A DNA stretch of 64,000 nt from Ephemerocybe angulata (lineage: Eukaryota; Basidiomycota; Agaricomycetes; Agaricales; Psathyrellaceae). Numbering within the stretch: the stretch's first letter is position 1; the number at the start of each line of letters is the position of its first letter. Of the stretch, positions 19,205 through 29,718 are shown one piece after another. The stretch is from contig JAACJK010000223.1 of NCBI GenBank assembly GCA_013368325.1, positions 682,001 to 746,000 on the forward strand, read 5' to 3'. Under the pieces are notes generated by a model. That model saw only the letters and a list, made by a program, of their open reading frames with translations, was not told the origin of the DNA and searched no databases. The position numbers and the translations under genes are program-made.

Positions 19205-20839
19205 ATGCCTCGATTATCAGAACGACAGGCACTCATACAGGCACTCCTTCTTGCTTCAAATGAGGAGATGTCTGCCTATTTTCAGGAATATGTTGAAGAT
19301 GCTGACATGGACGATTTGGAAGTGCTTGAAGAGCTCGAAGACGAGGCCTTTGACGAGCTTGAGTCTGACGAAAGCACACCATCTACCCCAAGGGCTTCCC
19401 CTGACCCTGAAGCATCCTCCTCCTCCTCATCAAGCTCATCATCATCGTCCTCATCATCATCATCCTCGACCAGCTCATCCTCGGATGGTATGGTTGACGA
19501 GTCTTCGGAAGACTCTGAGGAGGATATCCTGATGGCTATCACCCACTACCATGACATTTTAGAGCAGATTCTTGCAGATCGTCGCCTTCGCTTTTCGGAG
19601 AAGGTCCCAAAGGCCTCTCAGTTACCTCTTGTCCTGGGTCAGTTCAAAGAGAACGATCCAAAGCGATTCCGGCGCAATCTACGCGTTTCTCCAGCCACCT
19701 TCGACGCTTTAGTCCTCGCTATCGAGGACCACTCTGTATTCCACAACCGCTCTTACACGGCAAAACAATTTCCGGTAGAGATACAGCTTGCGATAGCGCT
19801 CTATCGGTTTGGCCATTTCGGTAACGCTGCTTCGGTGGAGGGGGTTGCACAGTGGTCTGGGACAAGTGCCGGCCTTATTGTGAAGTCAACTGTGCGTGTT
19901 ATCGTCGCCTTCCTCTCTCTGCACGACAAGGTTATTCGCTGGCCATCACCAAGTGAGAAGAAGGCAGCCAAGCAGTGGGTTGAGGATGAGTCATGCCCAG
20001 CCTGGCGTGATGGGTTCTGCATGGTAGACGGGACTCTGATTCCTCTGTTTGAAAAGCCTGGGCATCACGGGGAGACATACTTCGATCGCAAGGGCAATTA
20101 TTCTTTTAGCATCCAGGTGAGCTCCTTTGAGGATATCTGAAGCCTAGAATCTCATGTGTATTGCTCGTGTAGCTCATAACACTTCCCAATATGAAAATTA
20201 TCGATTACGTTGCAGGACACACTGGGAGCACTCACGATGCTACCGTCTTTCGTGCATCGAGAACTGTTCAGCACCGGCATGAGCTCTTTACGAAAAAAGA
20301 GTGGATCTGGGCTGATTCAGCGTACGCGCTCGAGCGCTGGTGCATCACCCCCTACAAGAAGCCTCTAAACGTTAAGCCAGACAACAAGAAGTTTAATTAC
20401 CATCTATCACACGTACGTTTGCCACAGTCTTCTCTACATATCAGCTATTAACATCCCTGTGCTCGTTTAGGTCCGGGTCAGGTCCGAGCATGCTGTAGGA
20501 TACTTCAAAGGTCGTTTTGGTTCCATGCGAGGATTGCGGCAGCAGATCGACAGCCCCAAAGCGCACAAGCGCGCTGTTGCATGGATCAAGGCATGTCTTG
20601 TTATTCATACACTAATCTTTGATATCGAACACGGTGAAGAAGATGAAGACTATGTGGAGGAACTTGTGGCAGAGGGGGCTGAGGATGATGAAGGAGATGA
20701 ACAAGAGAACGAAGATGAGCTTGCAGCTGAAAGGAGGAGAGAAACAAAGGGGCAGAAGCGAAGGGAAGAGCTCAAGAAGGAGCTCCTGAAATTTTTAGGA
20801 GAACAACAGGAGGTTGAAGATTACATGCTGGAAGAATAG
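19205..20839 (+). CDS. PIF/Harbinger DDE transposase
   Basis: Three exons: about 19,205-20,116, 20,173-20,412 and 20,471-20,839. The start is the ATG of MPRLSERQ; an upstream in-frame ATG at 19,118 is possible. The N-terminus is acidic with a long serine run (~residues 75-105), then comes a helical DNA-binding segment. The DDE_Tnp_4-type catalytic core follows: first Asp in MVDGTLIPLF, second Asp in GSTHDATVF or WIWADSAY, and Glu in VRSEHAVGYFKGRFGS. The C-terminus is strongly acidic. The reaction is cut-and-paste excision and integration at 3-bp targets. Its stop overlaps the convergent partner gene by about 19 bp. It looks intact. Confidence 0.92.
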
Positions 20840-22334
20840 ATATTTCCCATTCCACTAGGACTCGATGATCCGAACCCAAATGAATCCTGAAATCCTTCCG
20901 CATCCATCGGTGCGACAGCACCTGTCACCATACCGTTATTTTGTTGCAGCATCGGCGAAGTCAACGAAGCAGGCATCATGCCCATCGCGTCCCCAGCTTT
21001 CATGCGGGCGAGGTTTGCTTGGCTGTTGAGGAGTTCGATTTGAAGACGTAATTCTTGCTGGCGTGCTTCACGGTCTTCCCGTGCTTGTTGAAGTCGTGCC
21101 GTCTCCTGAGCTTCGACCGTCTTCATTTTGAGTTGATACTTCATGCGCTTTGTCTTGTCTGCGGCGAGTGCCCTCTCGTGCTCCATTTCACGCTTTCGGG
21201 AAAGGCGGGCGCTCTGCTCGGAACGAAAATCGTGTATCTTGTCGGCGGCACTTCGATTCTTAACCTGAGCGTTCGCTTTGGCAAGTCCGTGATCGCGTCC
21301 ACGGGTGTTGCTTTTGGTATCGGACTTCTTCTCGCCTTTGGCCCCCGGTTTCACGTCGGCCTAAACAAATGATGAGTATTAGTGCTGTTGCGTATGGCGT
21401 AGGAGTTCACGACGCACCTGTTCTTCCTCCTCGTCGTCGTCTTCCTCCTCTTCCTCATCCTCCTCCTCCTCCTCCTTATCGGACTTCGCCTCTTCCTCCT
21501 CCTTTTCCTCCTTCTTTTCCTCCTCCTCATCGCTGGCCATCTCCTTCTTCTTGGGCTTCCCAGCTAGTGCTGCCGTCGCTGGTACGTCAAAAGCATCCGC
21601 AGCGTCTGCTGCATGGTCGACACCCGGGGCACCTGACGCCACGCCGATGGGGTTGTAGTTTGGTAAGTCCTTCCAAAACGCGTGAAAGTCGTCGAACCAT
21701 GGGAAATCGAGTTCCACCTCCTCTGATATGCGGCACGTTGAGTTGAAGTACAAATAAAGTCGAAATATCACGTACTTCGAAGGCTCTCGAGCTTACTTCC
21801 AGGCGTAACATCCTCCCGAGAAATTCCTGCACCGGTTTGCTTGAGGGTCTTGACATGACCTTGATAATCGGTCTTCAGCCTGTCAACATACGAGGTAAGT
21901 AACGGATAGACGGGTGACGGAATTAAAAAGAAAAGATAGGCATACCTCCGAAGGCGAGTTTCTACCGATGTAGCATAGCGAGAACAGTTCTCTGTAAACC
22001 CCGCAGCCTCCTGAGGGTCTTCCTTGAAGACGTGCTCGGCAAGAGTGCCGTACAGGGTAGACTTGCTATCCTTACCCACATGCTTCGCCCTACCCTCCTT
22101 TGCTGCATCATTGGTCGAGTCAGAGAAGAGCTTGGCACGGAAGGAGGGGTGCGTAGTAAGGTATGTAACCATGAGGTCTGTCCACGCTGGGTTTTTCGCC
22201 CATTCGATGCTGGGAGCCCGACTTTTCTTCTCATCCGTCGCCTTGGCCGCCTTGCTTCTTGCTGCTTTAGAAGGAGCCTTGCTCGTGGCCTTGGTGGCTC
22301 CTTTGGTGGTAGCAGAGCTAGCCTTCTTGGGCAT
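20821..22334 (-). CDS. Harbinger-associated Myb/SANT-like DNA-binding protein
   Basis: A spliced gene starting at the ATG at 22,334 (MPKKASSATTKG). Order: a basic alanine/lysine-rich N-terminus; a Myb/SANT-like trihelix segment (WTDLMVTYLTTHPSFRAKLF onwards, ~residues 55-150); the short segment LDFPWFDDFHAFWKDLPNYNP; a very acidic Glu/Asp run (~21,430-21,530); then a basic coiled-coil stretch (ADKTKRMKYQLKMKTVEAQE). Introns of about 60 bp lie near 21,890-21,945, 21,740-21,790 and 21,365-21,415. In this superfamily the partner protein helps nuclear import and binds the transposon ends with the transposase. It is convergent with the transposase, and their 3' ends overlap. Exact splice sites are approximate. 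Confidence 0.8.
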
Positions 22335-22702
22335 GAGAACGAAGGAGGAGACGGGTGAGGCTTGAGTTCGGGAGACGGACAAAGCGAAAATCGTGCACTG
22401 AGCGCGAACGACGACGAGAACCGATTGACACGGTCACGCAACAATCACGGGACTACATATTACAAAGAATCCTAGGCCGAGGACAGGGGTGAGGCTGTAC
22501 TGGGAGTGAAGTTGGGAGTGAAGTTGGACGGCGAAGTTGGACGCAAGTTGGATGCAAATCGTGGTCCAGAGTCCGATTTGCATCCAACTTGCGAAATCGG
22601 ACTTCCCAACTTGATGTCCAACTTCGATCAAGTTGGGCATCAAGTTGGACCGAAATCGGACCTACCGTGAAACGCCCTATTGGGAACTAGCTGTAACTAG
22701 TG

Positions 22703-22785
22703 TTGAGGTTGGGTATGGTGTCAGAGGATTCGACCTCGAGGGTGACGGTCTTTCCAGTGAGAGTCTTGACGGTATTTGCATGGTG
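22703..22785 (-). pseudogene. Decayed polyubiquitin, 5'-most piece beyond the transposon insertion
   Basis: On the minus strand this reads as the start of a ubiquitin unit (an MQ-start, then [18 protein letters not shown] with a few changes). It joins the array at 17,791 once the inserted MITE-like element and Harbinger are removed. Confidence 0.75.
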
Positions 22786-22839
22786 GATGGTTGTTTGAGT
22801 GGGACTGAAGGGGAGAAGGTAAGAACACAGTCTAAAGGG

Positions 22840-23630
22840 CAATGGGGGTGTAAACGAGCCACGAGCGGAGGATTTCGTGCTCTTCTCGCACGCTAGCAGC
22901 GGTTATCCGTGCTCTCAAGCGAGGCGAAGGGAATTGGGGGACGGGTGTGTATACGAGCCTCGCGCGGCGAAGGTTCGTGCGTTGGCTCAAACAAGGCAAA
23001 GGTACCGGAGGGATGAAGAACCTACACTAGTAGCGAGTAATGGATAATCGTGCACTAGGATAAAGGTATAGGAGGAATGGGGTGTAGTCGAACTGCGAGC
23101 GTTAAAGAAATGTGTAACGGAGGGGTGGGGTGTAATCGATCCACGAGCAGAGGTGTCTCGTGCTTTATCGCGAGCGAAGCAGGAATGTAGAATAAGCCGC
23201 GAGCGGAGAACCGTGCTTACAAGCAAGGCGACGTTACGGGTGGACGGGGTGTAGAGACACCGCGAGCGGTGAAGCTTCATGCACCGTCTCAAGCGAGGCA
23301 AAGGTAACGGAGGGATGGAGGGAAGGCGGGCCGCGAGGTTGTGGAGTTTCGTGCTCTAGCACATGCGGAGCAGAGGTATCTGAAGGACGGGGTGTAGATG
23401 TGTCACTAGCAGTGGGAAGCACAAGCGAGGCAAAGGCGATGGAGGGACGGAGGGTAAACGTGCCATGGGTAGTGGATAAACAATGCTTCATCGCAAAGAG
23501 GCAAAAGGTAACGGAGGAATGGAGTGTAGAGGGTTGGAGTGTGGATGGTCGGATGATAAATGAACACTAGCTCAAGCAAGGCAAAGGTAAAGGAGGGCTG
23601 GGGTGTAGACGAACCTCAAGAGAGGAGTTG
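22840..23630. repeat. Minisatellite with units of roughly 60-70 bp
   Basis: Imperfect units repeat the theme GCGAGCGGnG, TTCGTGC, CTCAAGCGAGGCAAAGGTA and CGGAGGGATGGGGTGTAGA. At least ten degenerate copies can be followed. No convincing gene lies within it. Confidence 0.8.
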
Positions 23631-24505
23631 CATTCTGAGCCCTGCGGCTCGCCTTTGTCTGGATTAGCAGCTAAAGACGCGCCACCACCTGTACATGGCA
23701 TCAGTACGATGTGCCACCGACTGGCCACAGGTAAACGGGGCGAACGTACTCGAGAAGCAATCCCCGCCGAGTCTCGATGGGGGTCGCGCATCTGGGATGG
23801 ATCTGTCCCCACCGCCAGCTCTTTGTATGTAAAGCCGTTAGCCTTTTTTTTTTTTTTTTTTCCAGCGATATCAGGAGATATAGATACTGAACTAGATGAA
23901 CAACGAAGCGGGTTGGCGTGGCCGGATAGGTAGGAACCCTCGCGCGAAATATAGGTCTACCACACGGCGAACATATCGCTCGCATCTTCTCGCTCTCCCA
24001 TCGTACAGAGCTGCTTCAGAGGGGGTCTTCGGGACGGGGAGTATCTGAAGCCGTGGAACGATGGGTTGGGGTAGGGGATGAACCGCTGCTATATCAAATC
24101 GGCGGCGACGTCTTGGTAGCGGCGGTGATCCGGGACGGCCGCGTGTCTGAATGACGCTCGTACGGATACATCCGGCTTATGTCAGGGGCCCGATTGAAGG
24201 TCTGGACGCCTGGAACGGCCTCGAGGGAGGGCAGTTGGAGGACGGGGCAGGTATATTCGTTCGGCGCGCCCTTCAACGCGGAGCGTCCCTCCTCTCCACT
24301 TACGCCCTCACATGAGGAGCCAGGCCTTTTAAATTCATCGGCTGTGCTCCTTCCTCGGGCTTTGACCAACGGAGCTGTCTTCAAGCCTCAAGGTAAACTC
24401 GGGATGCATCGCACGAATGTTTTATTTCGGGATCTACCAGTGAGGTCTCAAATGCATGGTAGTCGTTTCTGCAGTATTTGTATGTATAACATATAGCAGA
24501 AGATT
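23631..24505. other. Intergenic stretch with a poly-T tract
   Basis: A run of about 18 T occurs at 23,841-23,860. Short open frames on both strands around 24,094-24,496 show no recognisable domain and no preferred strand. No gene is called. Confidence 0.4.
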
Positions 24506-25736
24506 CTAAGGGAACGACTGCCTCCACGTCTTGGGAGAAAGCCTATGGGTGATCTCGTCCATAGGCGCTAGGTACTCGACCCATATCTCTAGCAGTCGGT
24601 GTGTGCGCAAATGCCATTCCTCGTGGAGAAGGTGTACGACAGGATCGTGTAGCCCGGCTTGGCTCTGATCCTTAGACTTGTGTCCCAATCTCCAGGCGAT
24701 TGTAGGACCCAGCTTGCTGTCGGTGGATAGGGACCTGAAATTCATAGAGGCGCACCATCCGTCTTGCGAATGGCGGAATGCCCGTTGGCACATGCCTCGC
24801 TTGCCGTGGGTGGCCGAATTCGGACGGCTCGGATGGAATTCGTCACAGTCCCGGACTATCGCTGTCCCTCTGCCTTGCCACTTGACGAGTTCCATGGGTT
24901 TGTGCACGACCGCGAAATTACGTCTGGGGTTCATCATGGCTAATGTGAGGGAGTAGTTCGAAGGTTGCGAAACACAGACCGGCGTGTTCGTTAGGTCGTC
25001 TCGGATACCGTGAGGAACGATGGTAGGACGCACCCGTATAGGTCTCCGTAAGGTCTGGGTAGAACGATATAGCTCCTCGGCCGGTGACACAGTTCATCAA
25101 TGTAGTTAGATGAAAGAAGAATATTGGGACGAGGGGGGAGGGGGATAGCGATTCTATTACTGTGACTCTCTTCCCAGTGGTTCGATGGCTGAGCCGAAAC
25201 ACTCGTTTCACTCCGTTGTTCACGTTGAGCTTGCTGAACGGGGTTCGCTCCGTCAGGATGGCCGTTTCCGGTTCTTGTATCAACGCAAAACCGGATGTGA
25301 GCAGTATCTGTTCGACTGTAGCCTCGGCGGCTCCGGACGGACTGTAGAAGTTTAGGTCCTCTGGAACGCAGGACCCTGGGCTAGTTATCTCCAGTGCGGC
25401 CGATCCGGACAGCACAGTCCCAGTTTCTTCCATCATGTTGAGCGTTTTCTTGGCATGCAAAGAGAAGGACGAGATAGTATTGGTTATCCTTCTTTCAAGA
25501 TGCTCCTTGACCACGGCCTCCATGTCGCGTAAATTTGCTAAGACGCTCAAAGGCTGTAACGGCAGGTATTGTAGTACTTGATCGACCATTTCCAAGGGGA
25601 AAGGTCCCTCTTTGGTTCCTGTTTAGCAGCTTGAGTCGCTTCGCTCTTCGAACGTGATAACAGATACTGCCTACTCACTGAAGATAGACATTCCCTTCGT
25701 TTTCAAAGGCAGTTTCAGATGCGCCGGTGTTTGCAT
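24506..25736 (-). CDS. F-box/nucleotidyltransferase-like protein, paralogue A
   Basis: Three exons (25,736-25,679; 25,618-25,034; 24,939-24,506) encode 358 residues. The N-terminal F-box is FPLEMVDQVLQYLPLQPLSVL. A nucleotidyltransferase-like segment follows (VLSGSAALEITSPG, then PEDLNFYSPSG), in which a GS turn and a downstream D-L-N stand where NTases have GS...DxD. A conserved C-terminal domain has NFAVVHKPMELVKW, a DCDEFH...C cluster, then GPTIAWRLGH, HLLHEEWH, WVEYLAPMD and a terminal W..SFP. CAATATAAAA lies about 36 bp before the ATG. The middle exon is 585 bp, as in paralogues B and D. The protein may act as an SCF adaptor; NTase activity is unproven because the metal site is degenerate. 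Confidence 0.8.
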
Positions 25737-26044
25737 GGAGCCCGTCCGAGGGTTGATGTTAGCATTCCTCTTTTATATTGCCTGACAGACTGTGAGGGTG
25801 TTTGTTTGTAGCGTTCAACTACTGGGCTGCCGATCCTAGGTGAGGACCTCCAAAGGTGAGGTGGTCATCTTTCGTGATAGGGTCTCTTCTAGTCCAAGCA
25901 GACCCAAACGCCGTTTACATATTTGTTTGCCCAATTCCGTCGTGGGGTTTCAGTCGTGGTAATGTTCATAGGGTCCAATGCTTACAGTGCTACGAACTAT
26001 ACATTGGCTGTAGCAGCCTTATGGTAGGAAAGAGTGGTATTAGT
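25737..26044. promoter_or_regulatory. Upstream region of paralogue A
   Basis: A TATA box (minus strand) lies at 25,771-25,780. Further upstream, at 25,836-25,862, is a dense GGTGAGG/CCTCC repeat (CCTAGGTGAGGACC, AAGGTGAGGTGG), a GGTGAG variant of the shared motif. The rest is the 3' flank of paralogue B. Confidence 0.5.
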
Positions 26045-27250
26045 TTAAGGGAACGAGGTCTTCGCGATATCGGTCTCCCCATCATCCATTTGATCTCTTT
26101 CCCAATACGATCTCCAGTCCAATCCTCTTCTGAACTCTTTACGGTTGCTGTACAGCTCTTCGGTAGTGGTCGTCGAGATCTTTACCCGGGTATCGGTATA
26201 CTCGACCCTGGTGGTCGACCATTTGAAGTATCCCAGGTTCCAAGAGACGGTCGTTTCCGTCCGGTTCGAGGATCGCCTTTGCTCGGAGCAGCTCATCCTA
26301 AGAGTTTGTCGGTCGCCGTCGGTCCTGAATTCGCGCTGGCACTCGCCTGATCGGTCAGGAGGTGATTCGTTTTCGCCTGCTGTCTCGTGGGAGTGAGTTG
26401 CGTCGCAATTCCAGGAAAGGCTGACGCCCAATCTCTCCCACTTCAGGGCGGCGGTCATTTTGTGCAGTCGGTCGAAGTCTTCAGAACGGTTATGAAGACC
26501 TTAGGTGGAGAGGATGTATGCATGTGAGATTGCAGTCCAGGAGTGGTACAAAGAGTATACGGACCTTTGGCATCAAATGTCATCTCAGGATATAAGCATG
26601 TAAGGGTTCGTCCGTCGCAGTAGTTCATTAGGAACGTGTTGTGGGAAAAGAGCACAGGAAGAAGCGCCGATAGGGCCATAGACTCGACTACGGTGATGGA
26701 GGACGGTTTCGTTAGGTGCTTGAGGCGATTGAGAGAACGGACGCCATTGTTGATATTGAAGTAGTGCTTGGGGCGTCCTTCCTTCAGGGCGTTCCATATA
26801 GTAGGGGGGGACCTAAGCACGAATTGCTGGGTGAACAGGTAGCTCACGACGGCGTCGACCGCGCCTCTTGGGCAGTAGAGGTTCAGGTCGCGAGGCGTTC
26901 GGAGGCCGGGGTACACTAGTGCCAAGGCAGCGGATCCGCCTATGATGCTGCCTGTGGCCGTTAACATGTCCACGGTGTCCATATGTGGTAGATGGAACGA
27001 TTCCAGGAGGTAATGAATGCGTTGGCTGAGGTGTCGGTCTACTATAGGAGCCAGCGGGCGCTGCGTTCTCAAAGCGTGCATATCCCGAAGGGACAGGGTG
27101 CGCAGCACAGCGTAGAGGGTCTCCTCGGGAACAGGGTTTAGCCTGGAGCCTTTCAGACGTTAGTAAGTATGCTAAAGGTTCAGCTATATCACGTCGCCCA
27201 CCTATGAAGCGTTTGCGGTCTAGAATGTTAGGCATCGTCGTCGGATGCAT
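26045..27250 (-). CDS. F-box/nucleotidyltransferase-like protein, paralogue B
   Basis: Three exons (27,250-27,202; 27,149-26,565; 26,499-26,045) encode 362 residues. The order is the same as in paralogue A: F-box (NPVPEETLYAVLRTLSLRDM), NTase-like core (SIIGGSAALALVYPG, then PRDLNLYCPRG), a FNINNGVRSLNRL segment, NTFLMNY, and the C-terminal domain (DFDRLHKMTAALKW, a C...H.H...CQREFR cluster, TVSWNLGYFKW and a terminal TSFP). The middle exon is again 585 bp. The GS motif reads GGSAAL, and the acidic pair is D-L-N. A TATA-like box (27,271-27,281) and a strong motif cluster (27,290-27,455) precede it. Confidence 0.8.
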
Positions 27251-28199
27251 GATAGATCATGCAGCTGTCTGCAATATATAAATATCGGTGTACCTTCCAC
27301 GTAGACCTGAGGCCTGAGGAAGTCGTAACGCGTGTCCAAAGGTGCATACCTTCCGGTGTGCAAGGGGAGGGGGAACAGACATAAGGTGCTTAGCTTGGGT
27401 CATCATTAGGATGTGAAAGGTGAGTAGGTTACCTTACCTCATCGCAGTTCTTAAAAATATCGCTTCCGTGGGTTTCGGGTCCGCATCGGATATGGGATGT
27501 AGAGTCTGTCTTGGGCTTCGTCCTTCAAAGTCCGTGTGGCGCGTATATGGGCCCGAAAGGTAGGGTCCCTCGAGTAGTCCTTAGTACGAAGAACCTGGCC
27601 ATTACTGTGAGTCGAGTATATTATACCTCGGGCACAATTTGCGGTATATAATATTTTTGGCTTCTGAGTTCTACGCCCAGCCGTTTTCTACAGTATCTTA
27701 GGATGATGCACCGCCGAGGAGTGCTTTGACAGCGTTCAGGTCGGTTGAGCTTTGACGTTCAAGTTTGTATTTCCCCTATTCCCTTATAGTACATGCTCTG
27801 GTTCTAGTGTAAATAAGCGAGCATGGGGGGTGCATTTATCTCAAAGTTGCTGAAGCCAAAATAAGGTTTTTACATTGAGCATTGTCGACTTTGGACCACC
27901 GAAGCTACATCAAATTGACACCGTTCGTTTCTCTTTTCTCTTCCTCTATGTACGCTGATTGTTATACTACCAAAACTACCTCTATCTTTCAAATCCGAAA
28001 AGACCCCTTTGGTATCACTACCGCTCGGGTCGTATCCTTCGCTCCCGTTGGTCGCTCTAGGTAGGACGCCTCCAAGGGAGATCGGCTGCTCCCACGCGCC
28101 AAGGCACGCTGGGCCTGCTAGACCGACTTGTTCGAGGCCGGTTCTTGGTGCGAGCCTTTGGGATGGAAATCGAACTGAACGCCCTAGCTGCTTAACACG
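27251..28199. promoter_or_regulatory. Motif-rich upstream region of paralogue B plus unassigned sequence
   Basis: TATATATTG (minus strand) lies about 25 bp before the ATG. The cluster at 27,290-27,455 holds GTACCTTCC, GACCTGAGG, ATACCTTCC, AAGGTGCTTAGC, AAAGGTGAGTAGG and TTACCTTACCTC. From 27,560 to 28,199 nothing coding is recognised. Confidence 0.5.
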
Positions 28200-28208
28200 G
28201 ATTGTTAA

Positions 28209-29147
28209 TCATTTTTTGTTCGATAAGACTAGCGTAGAACGCTCACCGTTAACGGATCCGCCGCTCGTGGTCGCCAACAGGAGCGTCTTAATCGAATCGT
28301 TTTCTTCGATGTTCAGGCCGTCGATCAACGACGACCCAGCCACAAGCCTCGCCAGATACGCGTTTTGTTGGTCGTCCTCTACGATAGCCGGACCCGTCAC
28401 GAAATCGAGCGGGTGGAAGGTGAGAGGCGGAGAGGCGCTCCTCGCTCCTGGTGTCTCGAAAGAGCCGGTGACTCCCTCCCTGGGTGCGGGACTGTCGGGA
28501 CTGGCGCCGGCTCGATTGACAATGTCGGCGTGGTCGGATGCGCAGGTGTCGGACCAGGACGCTTCGTCCCTGTCTGAGCCTATCTCCACCTCCATGCTAG
28601 CAGTTTCGTTGGGTTCTAGGACGGGGAGATGCGTGGTGAGTTCCTTCTGGCCTTAGGTGAAACATAGGTGATGCTAACCTTCAGTTATAGCCAGACTCTC
28701 CATAGCACCTGCGTTGTTATAACATGTCAGTCACGAAGTCTTTCTGGGTATCGTATTTACCAAACCAACCGGCTGTATCGTTAAGAGAGATCGCGAGCTC
28801 CTGGAAGAAGATCTATCAGTCAGAAATGTTAGGAGGGTCTTATTCGTCTTTCGCCTACCTCGTGGCCGCCCACCTCCTTGGGGTGACGATTAGTTATCCT
28901 CGCAGAGTGCAGGGAAGGGAGCAGCCTTGTTTCAGTACACCGGAACAGGGGAATATCATGGATGGAGCGAAAGATACGGATCATGAATTCGTTTCGTAAG
29001 TACTGGTCGGACAGGACAGTAGAGTGGCTCTCACCTAAGGGTCTGCTCTAGCTCTTGAGTCGCCCTTCGCACAGCAGCTCTCGATGAAGCCGTCGGGAGC
29101 TGAAGACGGGGTCGGTTCCTGGAACGCCTGGGCTTAGAGCGTGACAT
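28209..29147 (-). CDS. Uncharacterised multi-exon protein with basic N-terminus and acidic C-terminus
   Basis: The proposed ATG is at 29,147, with TATAAAA (29,221-29,227, minus strand) 74 bp upstream. Exon 1 encodes an arginine-rich start (MSRSKPRRSRNRPRLQL). The next readable exons give RNEFMIRIFRSI and, after a good GT-AG intron, IFFQELAISLNDTAGWFGKY. The last exon (28,595-28,209 region) is acidic and serine-rich. The RNEFMIRIFRS stretch faintly recalls the first helix of an HMG box, which would fit a DNA-binding protein, but the match is weak. Intron borders are only partly resolved. The motif cluster at 29,325-29,370 lies upstream. Confidence 0.45.
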
Positions 29148-29324
29148 TATGAGTACTGTGTTGCAGAGTAGAAGAGGAGGTGGGGTGGTCGCTTTATCAA
29201 GCAGCCTAGCACCTCTGCCCTTTTATACTTCCCCGCTCAGACGTACATGTCGTTTGGCGGACGGCAGGAAGAATGGGTTTACCTCTTTTTCAGCCATCTT
29301 AGTCACACGCTGCAACGCCTGTAG

Positions 29325-29535
29325 ATCTTACCTTCGGTATACGATCATTCAAAAGGTAAGGACCTTAGGTACGGAACAATATGGAACTCTGATGCGGCGC
29401 TTATTTTGTGTCTGTGCATTTCACACATCATCGTGAGTCCTTTCGAGTCACGAACCTTTCGGTTAAGGTAGCTATCTTGGTTTGTTTGTTACCAGAGGTA
29501 GTGACCTTCCTGTAGGTATGCACCTCATCCTCCCG
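29325..29535. promoter_or_regulatory. Divergent promoter with GGTAAGGACCTTAGGT dyad
   Basis: GGTAAGGACCTTAGGT at 29,355-29,370 differs by one base from the 16-mer in front of the cyclin. CTTACCTTCGG (29,329), TTAAGGTAGC (29,463), AGGTAGTGACC (29,495) and AGGTATGCACC (29,515) are nearby. The region lies between the gene at 29,147 (-) and the F-box gene at 29,719 (+). Confidence 0.6.
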
Positions 29536-29718
29536 ATGTAGGCTCCTCTCTTCCGACTGGGGTGCCGAGAGGAGGCTCTGAGTCCGACTCCTATGCACCG
29601 AGGTGGAGTGGGAGGTGGGGGAGGTACTTATACTTTGTCAGGGCATCGTTATTCCTCTGTTCCCCTCTGTATCAACCGAACACCGTACCTCGATTCCACT
29701 CCTTATCCTTCGCACAGA

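Larger units (their letters stand above)
18578..22678. mobile_element. PIF/Harbinger DNA transposon, apparently complete (4,101 bp)
   Basis: The left end is AGGGCGTTTCACGGTAGG (18,578-18,595) and the right end is its exact complement (22,661-22,678). The next bases also match with one offset (CGATTTCGG / CCGAAATCG). The target duplication is ATT, at 18,575-18,577 and 22,679-22,681. Subterminal regions carry many CCAACTT/AAGTTGG repeats. It encodes the two proteins expected of the superfamily, a DDE transposase and a Myb/SANT-like DNA-binding partner, both without obvious lesions. Near-perfect ends and intact frames suggest recent insertion and possible activity. It sits inside the right end of the MITE-like element. 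Confidence 0.92.
17799..22702. mobile_element. MITE-like element inserted in the ubiquitin array, itself interrupted by a Harbinger
   Basis: The left part (17,799-18,577) and right part (22,682-22,702) together form a roughly 800-bp element. Its ends are inverted: GTTACAGCTAGTT at 17,805-17,817 faces its complement at about 22,685-22,697. Inside that, AGTTCAC, GTGTTTCTAG and TATGATGATAAAG form a second inverted pair, at 17,840-17,885 and about 18,510-18,555. The interior is AT-rich with many imperfect copies of AATGATGGTATAGCACAATT. No coding sequence is seen, so it is non-autonomous. The superfamily is uncertain. Confidence 0.7.

Noticed and set aside
19282..19542. Acidic Glu/Asp/Ser minus-strand frame
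   Set aside because: It is the antisense of the serine and acidic runs in the Harbinger transposase.
24094..24496. Opposed frames on both strands
   Set aside because: Neither strand shows a domain, promoter or consistent exon model.
28724..28999. Plus-strand 91-residue frame
   Set aside because: It lies antisense to exons of the minus-strand gene at 28,209-29,147, which has a TATA box and workable introns.
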